Positions 44,757 through 52,582 of a stretch of DNA of 64,000 bases are shown in pieces. The translations under genes and the position numbers were made by a program. How positions within the stretch are numbered: position 1 is the first letter of the stretch; each line of letters opens with the position of its first letter. This DNA is from PALSA-693 sp963780345 (GTDB taxonomy: Bacteria > Actinomycetota > Acidimicrobiia > Acidimicrobiales > Palsa-688), in contig CAWABU010000011.1 in assembly GCA_963780345.1 (NCBI GenBank), forward strand, positions 124,001-188,000, written 5' to 3'. A model generated the notes under the pieces. The model was not told the origin of the DNA and made no database searches. It saw only the letters and a list, made by a program, of their open reading frames with translations.

Positions 44757-45590
44757 GTGGACTACGAAACGATCCTGACAGAGGAGGCGGACGGCGTCGC
44801 CACGGTGACGTTCAACCGTCCGGAGCGGATGAACGCCTACACCGGGCGTCTCGGCCTCGAGGTCAGGCATGCCATCGCCACGTTCGACCGTCGCGAGGAC
44901 ATCCGGGCCATTGTCGTGACGGGCGCGGGGCGCGCCTTTTGCGCCGGAGCTGATCTTTCCGCCGGTGCCGATACGTTTGGGGGCAGGCGAGCCGCCGGTT
45001 CTCCACCGGACGAGCTCGTGGTCAAGGACGCCCGCGAGTACTGGGAGATGAACACTCCGATTATCGCGGCCATCAATGGCGCCGCCGTGGGAGTGGGCTT
45101 GACCATGCCGATGCAATGGGACATCCGGGTGGCCGCGGAGGACGCCAAGCTCGGCTTCGTGTTCAATCGCCGGGGCGTGATGCCAGAGCTCAGCGCCAAC
45201 TGGGTGGTGCCGAGAGTCGTGGGCGTTTCGCGTGCCCTCGAATTGCTGGTCACCGGCAAGATGATCACCGGGCGGGAGGCTGCGAACATGGGTCTGGTTT
45301 CGGCCGCGGTACCGGCCGCCGAAGTTCTCCCCACCTGCCTCGAAATGGGGCGCGACATCGCCGCGAATGTCGCGCCCGTGTCGGCTGCCATCGTCAAGCG
45401 GCTGGTGTACGAAAACCTGGCCGAGCCGGATCGCCGGGCCGCGCAGGAGCGAGAGCACCGCCTGTTCGGCTGGACCACCCAGCAGCCCGATGCCCGCGAA
45501 GGGCCACTGGCCTTCCTCGAGAAGCGCAGCCCGAACTGGAAGCTGTCCAAGATCGCCGACTTCCCCGAGGAGCTCTTCGCCGACAAGTAA
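44757..45590 (+). CDS. crotonase-fold protein, probable enoyl-CoA isomerase type
   Basis: A 277-residue close relative of the protein at 40863. VATVTFNRPERMNAY, GAGRAFCAGADLSAG and INGAAVGVGLTM; Thr replaces the first hydratase Glu, and Glu lies in VMPELSANW at the isomerase position. GTG 44757 was chosen because GGGAGGGAGG sits 5-7 nt upstream. The C-terminus (FLEKRSPNWKL) is standard. Third gene of the LLM-SDR-crotonase set. Confidence 0.87.
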   Translation: MDYETILTEEADGVATVTFNRPERMNAYTGRLGLEVRHAIATFDRREDIRAIVVTGAGRAFCAGADLSAGADTFGGRRAAGSPPDELVVKDAREYWEMNTPIIAAINGAAVGVGLTMPMQWDIRVAAEDAKLGFVFNRRGVMPELSANWVVPRVVGVSRALELLVTGKMITGREAANMGLVSAAVPAAEVLPTCLEMGRDIAANVAPVSAAIVKRLVYENLAEPDRRAAQEREHRLFGWTTQQPDAREGPLAFLEKRSPNWKLSKIADFPEELFADK

Positions 45591-45616
45591 CCACGCCTAT
45601 CGACGGCTGGCCCGAC

Positions 45617-45711
45617 CCGGCGCCCCCCAGCGCCGGCGGGCCCCCCGACTGGATCAGTCATCCCGAACCGGCGCCCCGCCAGCGCCCCCCAGCGCCGGCG
45701 GGCCCCCCCGA
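45617..45711. repeat. GC-rich direct repeats between convergent genes
   Basis: A unit reading GCGCCCCCCAGCGCCGGCGG followed by a C-run occurs at 45620-45648 and 45682-45711, with a partial copy near 45668. Each contains a GGCGC / GCGCC pairing. It fills the gap between genes ending at 45590 and 45716. Possibly a terminator region. Confidence 0.5.
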
Positions 45712-45715
45712 ATGT

Positions 45716-46741
45716 TCAGATCCCCACCGCGGTGCCGACCGGCGACCCCTCGACGATCTGGTCGAGGTACTCGGAGAGGCCGCCTCCCTCGAGATCCTCG
45801 CACCGCCAGCGGGTCATGCCTTCGGTGATGCGGGTCATCTGGCCTTCGCGCTGGTTGCGGAGCGGGATGTTGGACCACACGTCGCCCTCGACCAGGTAGA
45901 CGTGGTCGTCGGTGTGGACCCGGGCCCGGTTCTTGGTCGGGAACCATTCGGCGTCATAGTCCGACTCCAGCTCCACCTGGCGAATGGGCACCCACTCCCT
46001 GTTGCCGTAACGGCGCCCATCGTAGAGGAACCCGTTGGTGAATCGCCGCTCGTCCTGGGTGCCGGAGATGGTGCACGCAAACCCCAGGTCGGGGCCCAGA
46101 TTCACGGTGAGCCACCGGTACCACCAGATGTTTTGCCAGTACCGCGGGCCCCAGGAGTGGTCCCGCAAACCGAGACCTGAGGTGATGTCCCAACGCTGGT
46201 CGCCGACTGTTACCGTCCCGCTGCTGGCCATGTGCTGCTCGGTGTGGCCGCGGGCGAACATCTTCTCGGGATCCATATTGGGCCGCTGCTCGCCCTCTTC
46301 CCACTCTGGCTCGCCGCCCCAGGCCGCGGCGACCGCGGTCATGACCAGGTCGATCGTGGCGTCGACATGCGGGTTGTTCTGGAACGCAGCCCGAGGGTCG
46401 GACATTTCGCGAGGCTGTTCCAGGATGCATATCCGGCCCTCGTAGGTGACCCGGTGCTCCTCGTACGGCTTCACCACCTCGAACTTCAGCCCGCCGGCGT
46501 CGTGGGCGTCATTGGTGGTAATCCGCGGGCGCTTGAACATAAACCCGACCCGGCCATCAGGAAGGTACAGGCAGATGGTCAACTCTGCGTATCCCTCGTT
46601 GACCCGGTTGCCCATTCGCACCCAGCCGCCCATGCCGGCCGAGGGATCGAACCAGTTGTAGTAGCGGCTCTCGTTGAAGTTGCCGGCCGCCTCGGGACGA
46701 TGCATGTAGTCGTCCTCGGGATTCCTTCGCATCTTTACCAT
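45716..46741 (-). CDS. uncharacterised protein with RDHSWG motif (CrtC/AttH-like suspicion)
   Basis: A 341-residue cytosolic protein rich in Trp, Arg and Asp. The hallmark is GLGLRDHSWGPRYW in the middle, flanked by beta-rich sequence (CTISGTQDERRFTNGFLYDG), as seen in proteins related to hydroxyneurosporene synthase-like lipocalin folds that hydrate or bind isoprenoid-like lipids. It may act on a terpenoid or steroid-like substrate, but the assignment is tentative. ATG 46741 starts MVKMRRNPEDDY; the longer frame reads under the dehydrogenase. Probably co-transcribed with the dehydrogenase upstream (69-bp gap). Confidence 0.75.
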   Translation of the reverse strand: MVKMRRNPEDDYMHRPEAAGNFNESRYYNWFDPSAGMGGWVRMGNRVNEGYAELTICLYLPDGRVGFMFKRPRITTNDAHDAGGLKFEVVKPYEEHRVTYEGRICILEQPREMSDPRAAFQNNPHVDATIDLVMTAVAAAWGGEPEWEEGEQRPNMDPEKMFARGHTEQHMASSGTVTVGDQRWDITSGLGLRDHSWGPRYWQNIWWYRWLTVNLGPDLGFACTISGTQDERRFTNGFLYDGRRYGNREWVPIRQVELESDYDAEWFPTKNRARVHTDDHVYLVEGDVWSNIPLRNQREGQMTRITEGMTRWRCEDLEGGGLSEYLDQIVEGSPVGTAVGI

Positions 46742-46809
46742 GGTGTGGAGCGCCCTCGCGTTCCGGTGATTGGGCGCGACTCCTTTCTCCAGTCTCCAGG
46801 CGCCGGGCG

Positions 46810-48087
46810 TCAGGATTGCATGGTGATGTACTGCTCGATCCGGTCGGCGTATTTGAGGAGGTCCGGATCCTTCGCGAAGGCATCGGCGAACCTCTCGCGG
46901 GCCTTCGCCCGCTTGGTCGGCAGATATTCGGTTGGCCACTTTCCTTGCTGGGGCCGGTATTCCTTCAGGACGTTGCGCGCCACCGTCACCTTGTGGACCT
47001 CGTCCACGCCGTCGGCGATGCCCATGGTCGGGGACCCGTTGAACATATCCCGAAGCGGGGTCAGGTTGGTGGTGCCGAGCGAGCCCATGATGTGCAGCGC
47101 CCGGTAGGACACCTCCCGCAGCACCCGGGCGCACGTGTACTTGCACGCCGCGATCTGGGTCCTGGCTTCCCGGGTGCTCGTGTTGTCAATGCTCCACGCC
47201 GTCCATATCACGAGCAGGCGCAGCATGTTGATGTCGGCATAGGAGTCGGCGATGGCCTCCTGGACCATCTGATGCTCGGCAATCAGCTTCCCGTGCGACT
47301 CTCGACTCAGGGCCCGCTCGCACATGATGTCGAACGCGTATTTGCACTGTGCGATGGTTCGCATGGCATGGTGGATGCGGCCTCCGCCCAGCCGGCGCTG
47401 GGCCAGGACCTTGGCCCCATCCTCGGGGCCGAGCAAGGAATCGAGCGGTACCCGCACGTCGTCATAGATGATGTGGTTGTGATTGCGGGGGATGTCCTGG
47501 ATCTCGACCCCCGGGGTGTCCCTGGGCACGATGAACATCCCGTTGGTGCACATGACCACGAGGATGTCCGCGGAGCGAGCCGCGCTGGTGAACCACTTCT
47601 CGCCCGTGATGACCCATTCCTCCCCGTCGCGGACGGCGCGGGTCTTGAACAGATTGGGGTCTGACCCCCCCTGCGGCTCCGTCATGGAATAGGCCGAGAA
47701 CATCTCCTGGTTGAGGAGGGGCTTGAGCCAGCGCTCCTTCTGCTCGTCGGTGCCGTAGGCGGCCAGAATCTCCATGTTGCCGGTGTCGGGCGCGGCCGAT
47801 CCGAAGATGCCCGGGGCGGAACCGTAGCGGCCGATGACCTCGTTGAGGAGCGCCAGCTTCAACTGACCAAAACCCGGTCCACCGAGTTCCTCGTCCAGGA
47901 AGAGGGCCCAGAGGCCGTGGTCCTTGACCTGTTGTTTGAGCGGATCGACCAGGGCCTTGATCTTGGGGTCCTTGGATCGGACCGAGCCTGGAAAGACCAG
48001 ATCGAGCGGCTCAATTTCGGCAACACAAAAATCCGCCACCCAGTCCAGCTGCTTCTGAAACTCCGGCTCGGTAGAGAAATCCCACAT
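46810..48087 (-). CDS. acyl-CoA dehydrogenase
   Basis: A 425-residue FAD-dependent dehydrogenase. Flavin and substrate blocks AYSMTEPQGGSDPNLF and WVITGEKWFTSAAR, then C-terminal helices with GIADGVDEVHKVTVARNVL, where Asp replaces the usual catalytic Glu as in the gene at 2159. ATG 48087 has CAGGAG 9 nt upstream. A candidate TetR operator lies 126 bp upstream (48213). Likely oxidises the acyl-CoA handled by this cluster. Confidence 0.92.
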   Translation of the reverse strand: MWDFSTEPEFQKQLDWVADFCVAEIEPLDLVFPGSVRSKDPKIKALVDPLKQQVKDHGLWALFLDEELGGPGFGQLKLALLNEVIGRYGSAPGIFGSAAPDTGNMEILAAYGTDEQKERWLKPLLNQEMFSAYSMTEPQGGSDPNLFKTRAVRDGEEWVITGEKWFTSAARSADILVVMCTNGMFIVPRDTPGVEIQDIPRNHNHIIYDDVRVPLDSLLGPEDGAKVLAQRRLGGGRIHHAMRTIAQCKYAFDIMCERALSRESHGKLIAEHQMVQEAIADSYADINMLRLLVIWTAWSIDNTSTREARTQIAACKYTCARVLREVSYRALHIMGSLGTTNLTPLRDMFNGSPTMGIADGVDEVHKVTVARNVLKEYRPQQGKWPTEYLPTKRAKARERFADAFAKDPDLLKYADRIEQYITMQS

Positions 48088-48212
48088 TCCTAAGCGCTCC
48101 TGTGCTTGTGTCCCGCGTTAGATGACGACGCTGATATCCCCTGGTACCACAAGTGATGCCTTCTGCAGCAGGCCGAACATATCACGGGCCGGGGCGGGGT
48201 CACAACCTCTAA

Positions 48213-48228
48213 CTGGACGTTCGCTAAG
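48213..48228. promoter_or_regulatory. candidate TetR operator, site 1
   Basis: CTGGACGTTCGCTAAG, a degenerate palindrome around CG-NN-CG. It lies between the TetR stop (48235) and the acyl-CoA dehydrogenase start (48087). Matches at 13 or 14 of 16 positions the site at 50275. Confidence 0.5.
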
Positions 48229-48234
48229 TGGTGC

Positions 48235-48881
48235 TCAGGTGGGCGACGAGCGCGGCGCTATCGCGATGCTGCGCGCAAAGCCCTGGTAGAGCTCGATCAC
48301 TTCGGGCATCGACCGATTCATTTCATCAAAAGGCCCGACGAGCGACGACGCGAGCGTCAACACCGCCCGGGCCGCCTCTTTTGGATCCGATGCACCGAAT
48401 TCGCCGCTTTCCACGCCTGCTTCGATCACACCGGTGGCGAGCTCGAGGACGCGGCGGCGCTTCCTGTCCATCCTTTTGCGTTCCGGCGGCGGCAAGCGGG
48501 TGTACTCATGAAAGGCCACGTTGGCGGCCAACCGGGCGAACTCGTCGTGGAGAGAGGAGGCGATAAGGGTGCCGACGAGCTCGTCGAGTTGCGCCGTTGG
48601 CGTCTGCTCCACCTCCGCCATACGGCGGAGCATTCGCCGCATGGTGACGTCGTAGGCCTCATCCAGGAATTCTCGCAGCAGCTCGACTTTGGAAGGAAAG
48701 TGGTGGTACAGCGCAGCCACACTCACCCCCGCGGCGAGGCCATGTCCCGCATCGAGGCGCCCTCGTACCCGAACTCACCCATCACTTCGATAGCAGCCCG
48801 GAGGATGGCGGCCTTGCCTGGCCGTCGGACCGAACCATTGACCGGAGCGACCGTCGCCGTGGTCGCTCTCGCCTTTGTCAT
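48235..48881 (-). CDS. TetR family regulator, frameshifted in the helix-turn-helix
   Basis: About 215 residues once repaired. From ATG 48881 the frame gives RPGKAAILRAAIEVMGEFGY and GASMRDMAS, then stops. The rest, in another frame from about 48735, gives AAGVSVAALYHHFPSKVELL and the full ligand-binding domain to 48235. One base is missing near 48734-48738 (GGCGAGG); adding it restores DMA-x-AAGVSVAALYHHF, a canonical recognition helix. Neighbours are an acyl-CoA dehydrogenase (-) and a crotonase (+); three similar 16-bp palindromes nearby are likely its operators. Probable fatty-acid or acyl-CoA-responsive repressor. Confidence 0.82.
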
Positions 48882-48891
48882 GAAATCCACT

Positions 48892-49002
48892 CTAGTGGCC
48901 CGCCAGAAATTCGACGCCGGAAACTCGCGGGTGAGAAGACCTGGTCGCGGCCGTGAGTCCGCGCCGGGTTTCCGGCGTCGAGCTCGCAGGGGAGCCCACG
49001 AG
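48892..49002. repeat. 111-bp CTAG-ended palindromic element, copy d (inverted orientation)
   Basis: It starts CTAG (48892) and ends CGAG (49002). Arms TTCGACGCCGGAAACTCG and the complementary GTTTCCGGCGTCGAGCTC match the arms of copies a-c in the opposite orientation, but the central hairpin differs. It lies between the TetR start and the operator and promoter of the crotonase gene. Confidence 0.82.
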
Positions 49003-49010
49003 GTGACGTT

Positions 49011-49026
49011 CCTAGCGAGCGCTAAG
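49011..49026 (+). promoter_or_regulatory. candidate TetR operator, site 2, overlapping a leaderless promoter
   Basis: CCTAGCGAGCGCTAAG contains the palindrome TAGCG-AG-CGCTA. Its right edge forms TAAGAT (49023-49028), a TANNNT-type -10 element whose expected start point coincides with the ATG at 49035. A repressor here would cover the -10. The crotonase ATG has no ribosome site, consistent with leaderless translation. Confidence 0.45.
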
Positions 49027-49034
49027 ATACGCCC

Positions 49035-49811
49035 ATGACCTATTCAGAGATCCGCTATGAGCTCGATGGGGACGTAGGAATAATCACGCTCAATCGGCCG
49101 GAGGCGCGCAACGCCCTGACCCACACCACCTATGCCGAGCTGGAAGATGCCGTGCGCACCACCAGCGCCCGGTGCCTGGTGATCACCGGGGCGGATCCGG
49201 CCTTCTGTTCCGGCGACGACGTGAAGCTGGTCATGGTCCAGGCCGGCAACCGGCCTGCCAGCGCGGCGCGCCCCGAACCCCGGCTGACCCCTGCCGCCGG
49301 AGCCCTCCTCGGCACCGACATCCCGATCATCGCGGCGGTCAACGGTGCCGCCGTCGGCTGGGGCATGGAGCTATCCGTGATGGCCGACATCAGGGTCGCC
49401 TCGGAGCGGGCCCGGTTCGGCGAGCTGTTCGTAAAGCGGGGTCTCAACTGCGACGTACCGGGTCTCGGCCGGCTGGCCCTGCTGGTCGGGAGGGAAGCGG
49501 CCGCGGAGCTGCTGTTCACCGGCCGGATCATTGACGCCGCGACGGCCAAGGAGCTCCGGTTGGTGTCGCGAGTCGTGGCCCACGAGGACCTGATGCCAAC
49601 CGCCGTGGGGCTGGCGCAGGAGATCGCGGCCAATCCTCCGCTGGCGGTGCAGAGGCTCAAGCAGGGTCTGCGGCGGGCGCTGGATCCGGATTGGGATGAG
49701 CTCGGCCGATGGGTCAGCGCCAGCCTGGGCGAGCTCTTCCAGACCGAGGATCACCGCGAGGGCGTGCAGTCCTTCCTCGAGAAGCGGGAGCCCCATTTCG
49801 TCGGTCGGTGA
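49035..49811 (+). CDS. enoyl-CoA hydratase/isomerase family protein
   Basis: A 258-residue crotonase. VGIITLNRPEARNAL, oxyanion blocks GADPAFCSGDDV and VNGAAVGWGMELS. The first hydratase Glu is kept (GMELS). The second position is not Glu (GELFVKRG), and an Asp lies in NCDVPGLG, where dienoyl-CoA isomerases have an acid. Hydratase or isomerase cannot be decided. Likely leaderless start at 49035 under a TetR site. The gene ends 18 bp before a convergent VOC gene. Confidence 0.88.
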   Translation: MTYSEIRYELDGDVGIITLNRPEARNALTHTTYAELEDAVRTTSARCLVITGADPAFCSGDDVKLVMVQAGNRPASAARPEPRLTPAAGALLGTDIPIIAAVNGAAVGWGMELSVMADIRVASERARFGELFVKRGLNCDVPGLGRLALLVGREAAAELLFTGRIIDAATAKELRLVSRVVAHEDLMPTAVGLAQEIAANPPLAVQRLKQGLRRALDPDWDELGRWVSASLGELFQTEDHREGVQSFLEKREPHFVGR

Positions 49812-49828
49812 GGGGCCGACCCCGGCGA

Positions 49829-50245
49829 TCAGTCCCCCGTCGTCGGGGGCTGAATCAGTTCGAGGGTGTAGCCATCGGGGTCCTTGGCCATGCCGATCAA
49901 TCCGTAGCCGGGGTACTCACTGGGCTCCCTGGTCACCTCGCCGCCCGCCGCCCGGACGGCCTCGACCAGGCTGACAGCGTCGTCCACCTCGAACACCAGT
50001 TTGCCCCCGACGTCCACATACGAGTGGTCGGCGCCGTCGGAGAAGTGCATCAGCACCACCGCAGGGTTCCACGGCCCAGGGAACCGCAGGATCGATTCGA
50101 CCAGGCCGATGTCGGGGACGTCGACCCGGTGCTCTTCCTTCATGCCCATCACATCGGTGTAGAAGCCGAGGGATCGGTCGAGGTCCTGGACCACGATGCC
50201 GATGGACCGCAGTTTTCTGGCCGCTTGCAACTCTCCATCCACCAT
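49829..50245 (-). CDS. VOC-family (glyoxalase-like) protein
   Basis: A 138-residue single VOC module: LRSIGIVVQDLDRSLGFYTDVMG as the first unit and KDPDGYTLELIQPP at the end, where Glu is a typical metal ligand. GGGGAGG precedes ATG 50245. It shares a control region and TetR-like site (50275) with the divergent acyl-CoA dehydrogenase. It may be a lyase, isomerase or dioxygenase-like enzyme of the pathway. Substrate unknown. Confidence 0.86.
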   Translation of the reverse strand: MVDGELQAARKLRSIGIVVQDLDRSLGFYTDVMGMKEEHRVDVPDIGLVESILRFPGPWNPAVVLMHFSDGADHSYVDVGGKLVFEVDDAVSLVEAVRAAGGEVTREPSEYPGYGLIGMAKDPDGYTLELIQPPTTGD

Positions 50246-50274
50246 CTGCTGCCTCCCCGTAGCTTGTCTTCGGA

Positions 50275-50290
50275 CTGGACGGTCGTTAAG
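50275..50290. promoter_or_regulatory. candidate TetR operator, site 3
   Basis: CTGGACGGTCGTTAAG between the divergent VOC gene (start 50245) and acyl-CoA dehydrogenase (start 50341 or 50350). TAAGCT at its right edge (50287-50292) could be the -10 of the + gene. Closely matches the site at 48213. Confidence 0.5.
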
Positions 50291-50340
50291 CTTACTGCTG
50301 CTGGCGTGCCGGGCTCGCGGAGCAATGCCAATAACGAGAG

Positions 50341-51639
50341 GTGAACACCGTGGACTTCGAAATCCCCAAAGACATCCGGGAATTCCTCGAGAAGGTTGAC
50401 GCCTTCATCGAGGCGGAGATCAAGCCACTCGAGCAGGAAAACGACAACATCCGCTTCCTCGACTACCGCCGGGAGGACTCCCGGACCGACTGGGATCGCG
50501 GCGGGCTTCCCAACCACGAGTGGGAGTTGCTGATGGCCGAGGCCCGGCGGCGGGCCGACGTCGCCGGCCTGTACCGGTACTCGTGGCCCAAGGAGTACGG
50601 TGGCCAGGAGGGCAGCAACCTGGGCATGGCCATCATCCGGGAGCACCTGGCCGGGAAGGGCCTGGGCCTGCACTGCGACCTGCAAACCGAGCACACCATC
50701 GTCGGCAACAGCCTGGGCTTGCAGCTTATGGGAAAATACGGAACCGATGAGCAGAAGGCCGAGTGGTTGCCAAAGATGGCCGATATGAAGGGCGGGTTTG
50801 CCTTCGGCATCACCGAGCTCAACCACGGCACCGATGCCACCTACATGGAGACGAGGGCTTATCGGGACGGGGATGAGTGGGTCATCAATGGCAACAAGAC
50901 CTGGAACACCGGTCTGCACGCCGCGACCCACGACCTCATCTTCGCCCGTACGAGCGGCGAGCCCGGCCAGCCCCGCGGCATCACCGCGTTCATCGTCCCG
51001 ACCAACACACCCGGGTTCAAGGTCGAAGAGTTCCTCTGGACGTTCAACATGCCGACGGACCATGCGACGATCTCGCTCACCAACGTGAGAGTCAACAAGA
51101 GCACCATCTTCGGCGGGTTGGACGACTCCCTCTCGGTGATGCAGAGCTTCGTCAACGAAAACCGCATCCGCCAGGCGGCCTCGAGCCTCGGTGCCGCCCA
51201 GTACTGCATCGATGAGGCGGTCAAATACGCACGCGAACGGCGCCCGTTCGGCAAGGCGCTGGCCACCAATCAGGCCATCCAGTTTCCCCTGGTCGAGCTG
51301 CAGACTCAGTGCGAGATGCTGCGGGCCCTGGTCCACAAGACAGCGTGGGAGATCGACACCTTTGGCGAATTCGCGGCATCGGACAAGGTGTCGATGTGCA
51401 ACTACTGGGCCAACCGCCTCTGCTGTGAAGCGGCCGACCGGGCCATGCAGGTCCACGGCGGTCTGGGCTACTCCCGGAAGAAGCCGTTCGAGCACATCTA
51501 CCGTCACCATCGCCGCTACCGGATCACCGAGGGTTCCGAGGAGCTGCAGATGCGCCGGGTAGCCGGGTATCTGTTCGGGTTCATGGACCGGCCCAAGGGC
51601 GTCACCGCCGAAGGGGTAACTGCCAAAAAGGGCGGCTGA
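50341..51639 (+). CDS. acyl-CoA dehydrogenase
   Basis: A 432-residue FAD enzyme. FEIPKDIREFLEKVDAFIE at the N-terminus; AFGITELNHGTDATYME and WVINGNKTWNTGLH as flavin and substrate blocks; C-terminal helices with YRITEGSEELQMRRV, whose Glu fits the MCAD catalytic base. This is a different subgroup from the genes at 2159 and 46810 (TWNTG instead of WFTSG). The GTG at 50350 has a better-spaced AGGTGA site than the GTG at 50341. Followed by an SDR at a 9-bp gap, so they form an operon. Confidence 0.92.
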   Translation: MNTVDFEIPKDIREFLEKVDAFIEAEIKPLEQENDNIRFLDYRREDSRTDWDRGGLPNHEWELLMAEARRRADVAGLYRYSWPKEYGGQEGSNLGMAIIREHLAGKGLGLHCDLQTEHTIVGNSLGLQLMGKYGTDEQKAEWLPKMADMKGGFAFGITELNHGTDATYMETRAYRDGDEWVINGNKTWNTGLHAATHDLIFARTSGEPGQPRGITAFIVPTNTPGFKVEEFLWTFNMPTDHATISLTNVRVNKSTIFGGLDDSLSVMQSFVNENRIRQAASSLGAAQYCIDEAVKYARERRPFGKALATNQAIQFPLVELQTQCEMLRALVHKTAWEIDTFGEFAASDKVSMCNYWANRLCCEAADRAMQVHGGLGYSRKKPFEHIYRHHRRYRITEGSEELQMRRVAGYLFGFMDRPKGVTAEGVTAKKGG

Positions 51640-51648
51640 CGCCAAAAG

Positions 51649-52458
51649 ATGATTGACCTCGGCCTCGACGGCAAGCGGGCCCTGGTATCGGGCGCCGGGT
51701 ACATTCCCGGTCGGGCCGGCCATGGCCGCCGGAGCACCCTGCGCCTGGCCGAAGCCGGGGCGACGGTGGCGTGCGTGGATATCGATGCCGGGCGCGCCGA
51801 GGCCATCGTGGCCGAGGTTGAAGCCGCCGGCGGGAAGGCGTTTTCCGTCCTGGCGGACATGACCGACCCGGCCCAGGTGCAGCGGGCGGTGGACGAGGCG
51901 GCCGCGGGCCTCGGCGGGATCGATGTCGGTGTCGACATCATCGGGCGAGCCCTGTGGGACAAGGCCGAGGACACCGACGACGAGCATTGGGCCTGGTCGA
52001 TCGACAACAACCTGACCCAGGTGTTCTACCTCTACCGGGCGCTCTCCCGGCACATGATCCGGCAGGGGACCGGAGGCGCCCTGGTCGCCCTGGCCTCGGT
52101 CGACGGGATCGCGGCCGCCGGCTTCCATGCCGCCTACGGGGCGGCCAAGGCCGGGGTGATCTCACTGACCCGGACCTTCGCCGACGAGCTGGGCCGCCAC
52201 GGAATCCGGGTCAACGCCGTCGCCCCTGGCAACGTCGGGAGCGGCAACGAGGACCAGCCGGAGGGGCAGTACGCGGTCAACGGGATCAACCCGCTCGCCG
52301 CCCCCCGGTCGCGTGATATCGCCAACGCGGTGTTGTTCCTCTGTTCGGATCTCGCCGCCCGTATCACCGGCCACACCCTGGTCGTTGACGGGGGCGCGAC
52401 CATCCGCTCGCTGTGGGGGATGACCGAGGACCACATCGAGCGGTTCCGCCGCTTCTGA
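51649..52458 (+). CDS. SDR family oxidoreductase
   Basis: A 269-residue short-chain dehydrogenase. The glycine-rich loop is expanded (SGAGYIPGRAGHGRRS instead of TGxxxGIG), Asp after strand 2 (VACVDIDAG) favours NAD, active-site Ser is in LASVDG and YGAAK gives the catalytic Tyr and Lys. The N-D-G end (HTLVVDGGATI) is normal. It follows the acyl-CoA dehydrogenase and probably acts later in the same pathway, as a hydroxyacyl or alcohol dehydrogenase. A hairpin terminator follows. Confidence 0.88.
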   Translation: MIDLGLDGKRALVSGAGYIPGRAGHGRRSTLRLAEAGATVACVDIDAGRAEAIVAEVEAAGGKAFSVLADMTDPAQVQRAVDEAAAGLGGIDVGVDIIGRALWDKAEDTDDEHWAWSIDNNLTQVFYLYRALSRHMIRQGTGGALVALASVDGIAAAGFHAAYGAAKAGVISLTRTFADELGRHGIRVNAVAPGNVGSGNEDQPEGQYAVNGINPLAAPRSRDIANAVLFLCSDLAARITGHTLVVDGGATIRSLWGMTEDHIERFRRF

Positions 52459-52466
52459 GCGGGGCA

Positions 52467-52497
52467 CTACACCGCGGGTAAGCCCCTCCCGCGGTAG
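52467..52497 (+). terminator. rho-independent-like terminator
   Basis: CCGCGGG (52472-52478) and CCCGCGG (52488-52494) with a 9-nt loop, extended by CTA/TAG pairs, then TTTCGTT. It lies 9 bp after the SDR stop and is the best terminator in the window. Confidence 0.65.
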
Positions 52498-52582
52498 TTT
52501 CGTTGCGTAGCCACCCCCGGCATCCTGCTTGTCGCCGAAGCTCGATATCACAGTCACGACTCACACGGAGGGAGCCCAACCG

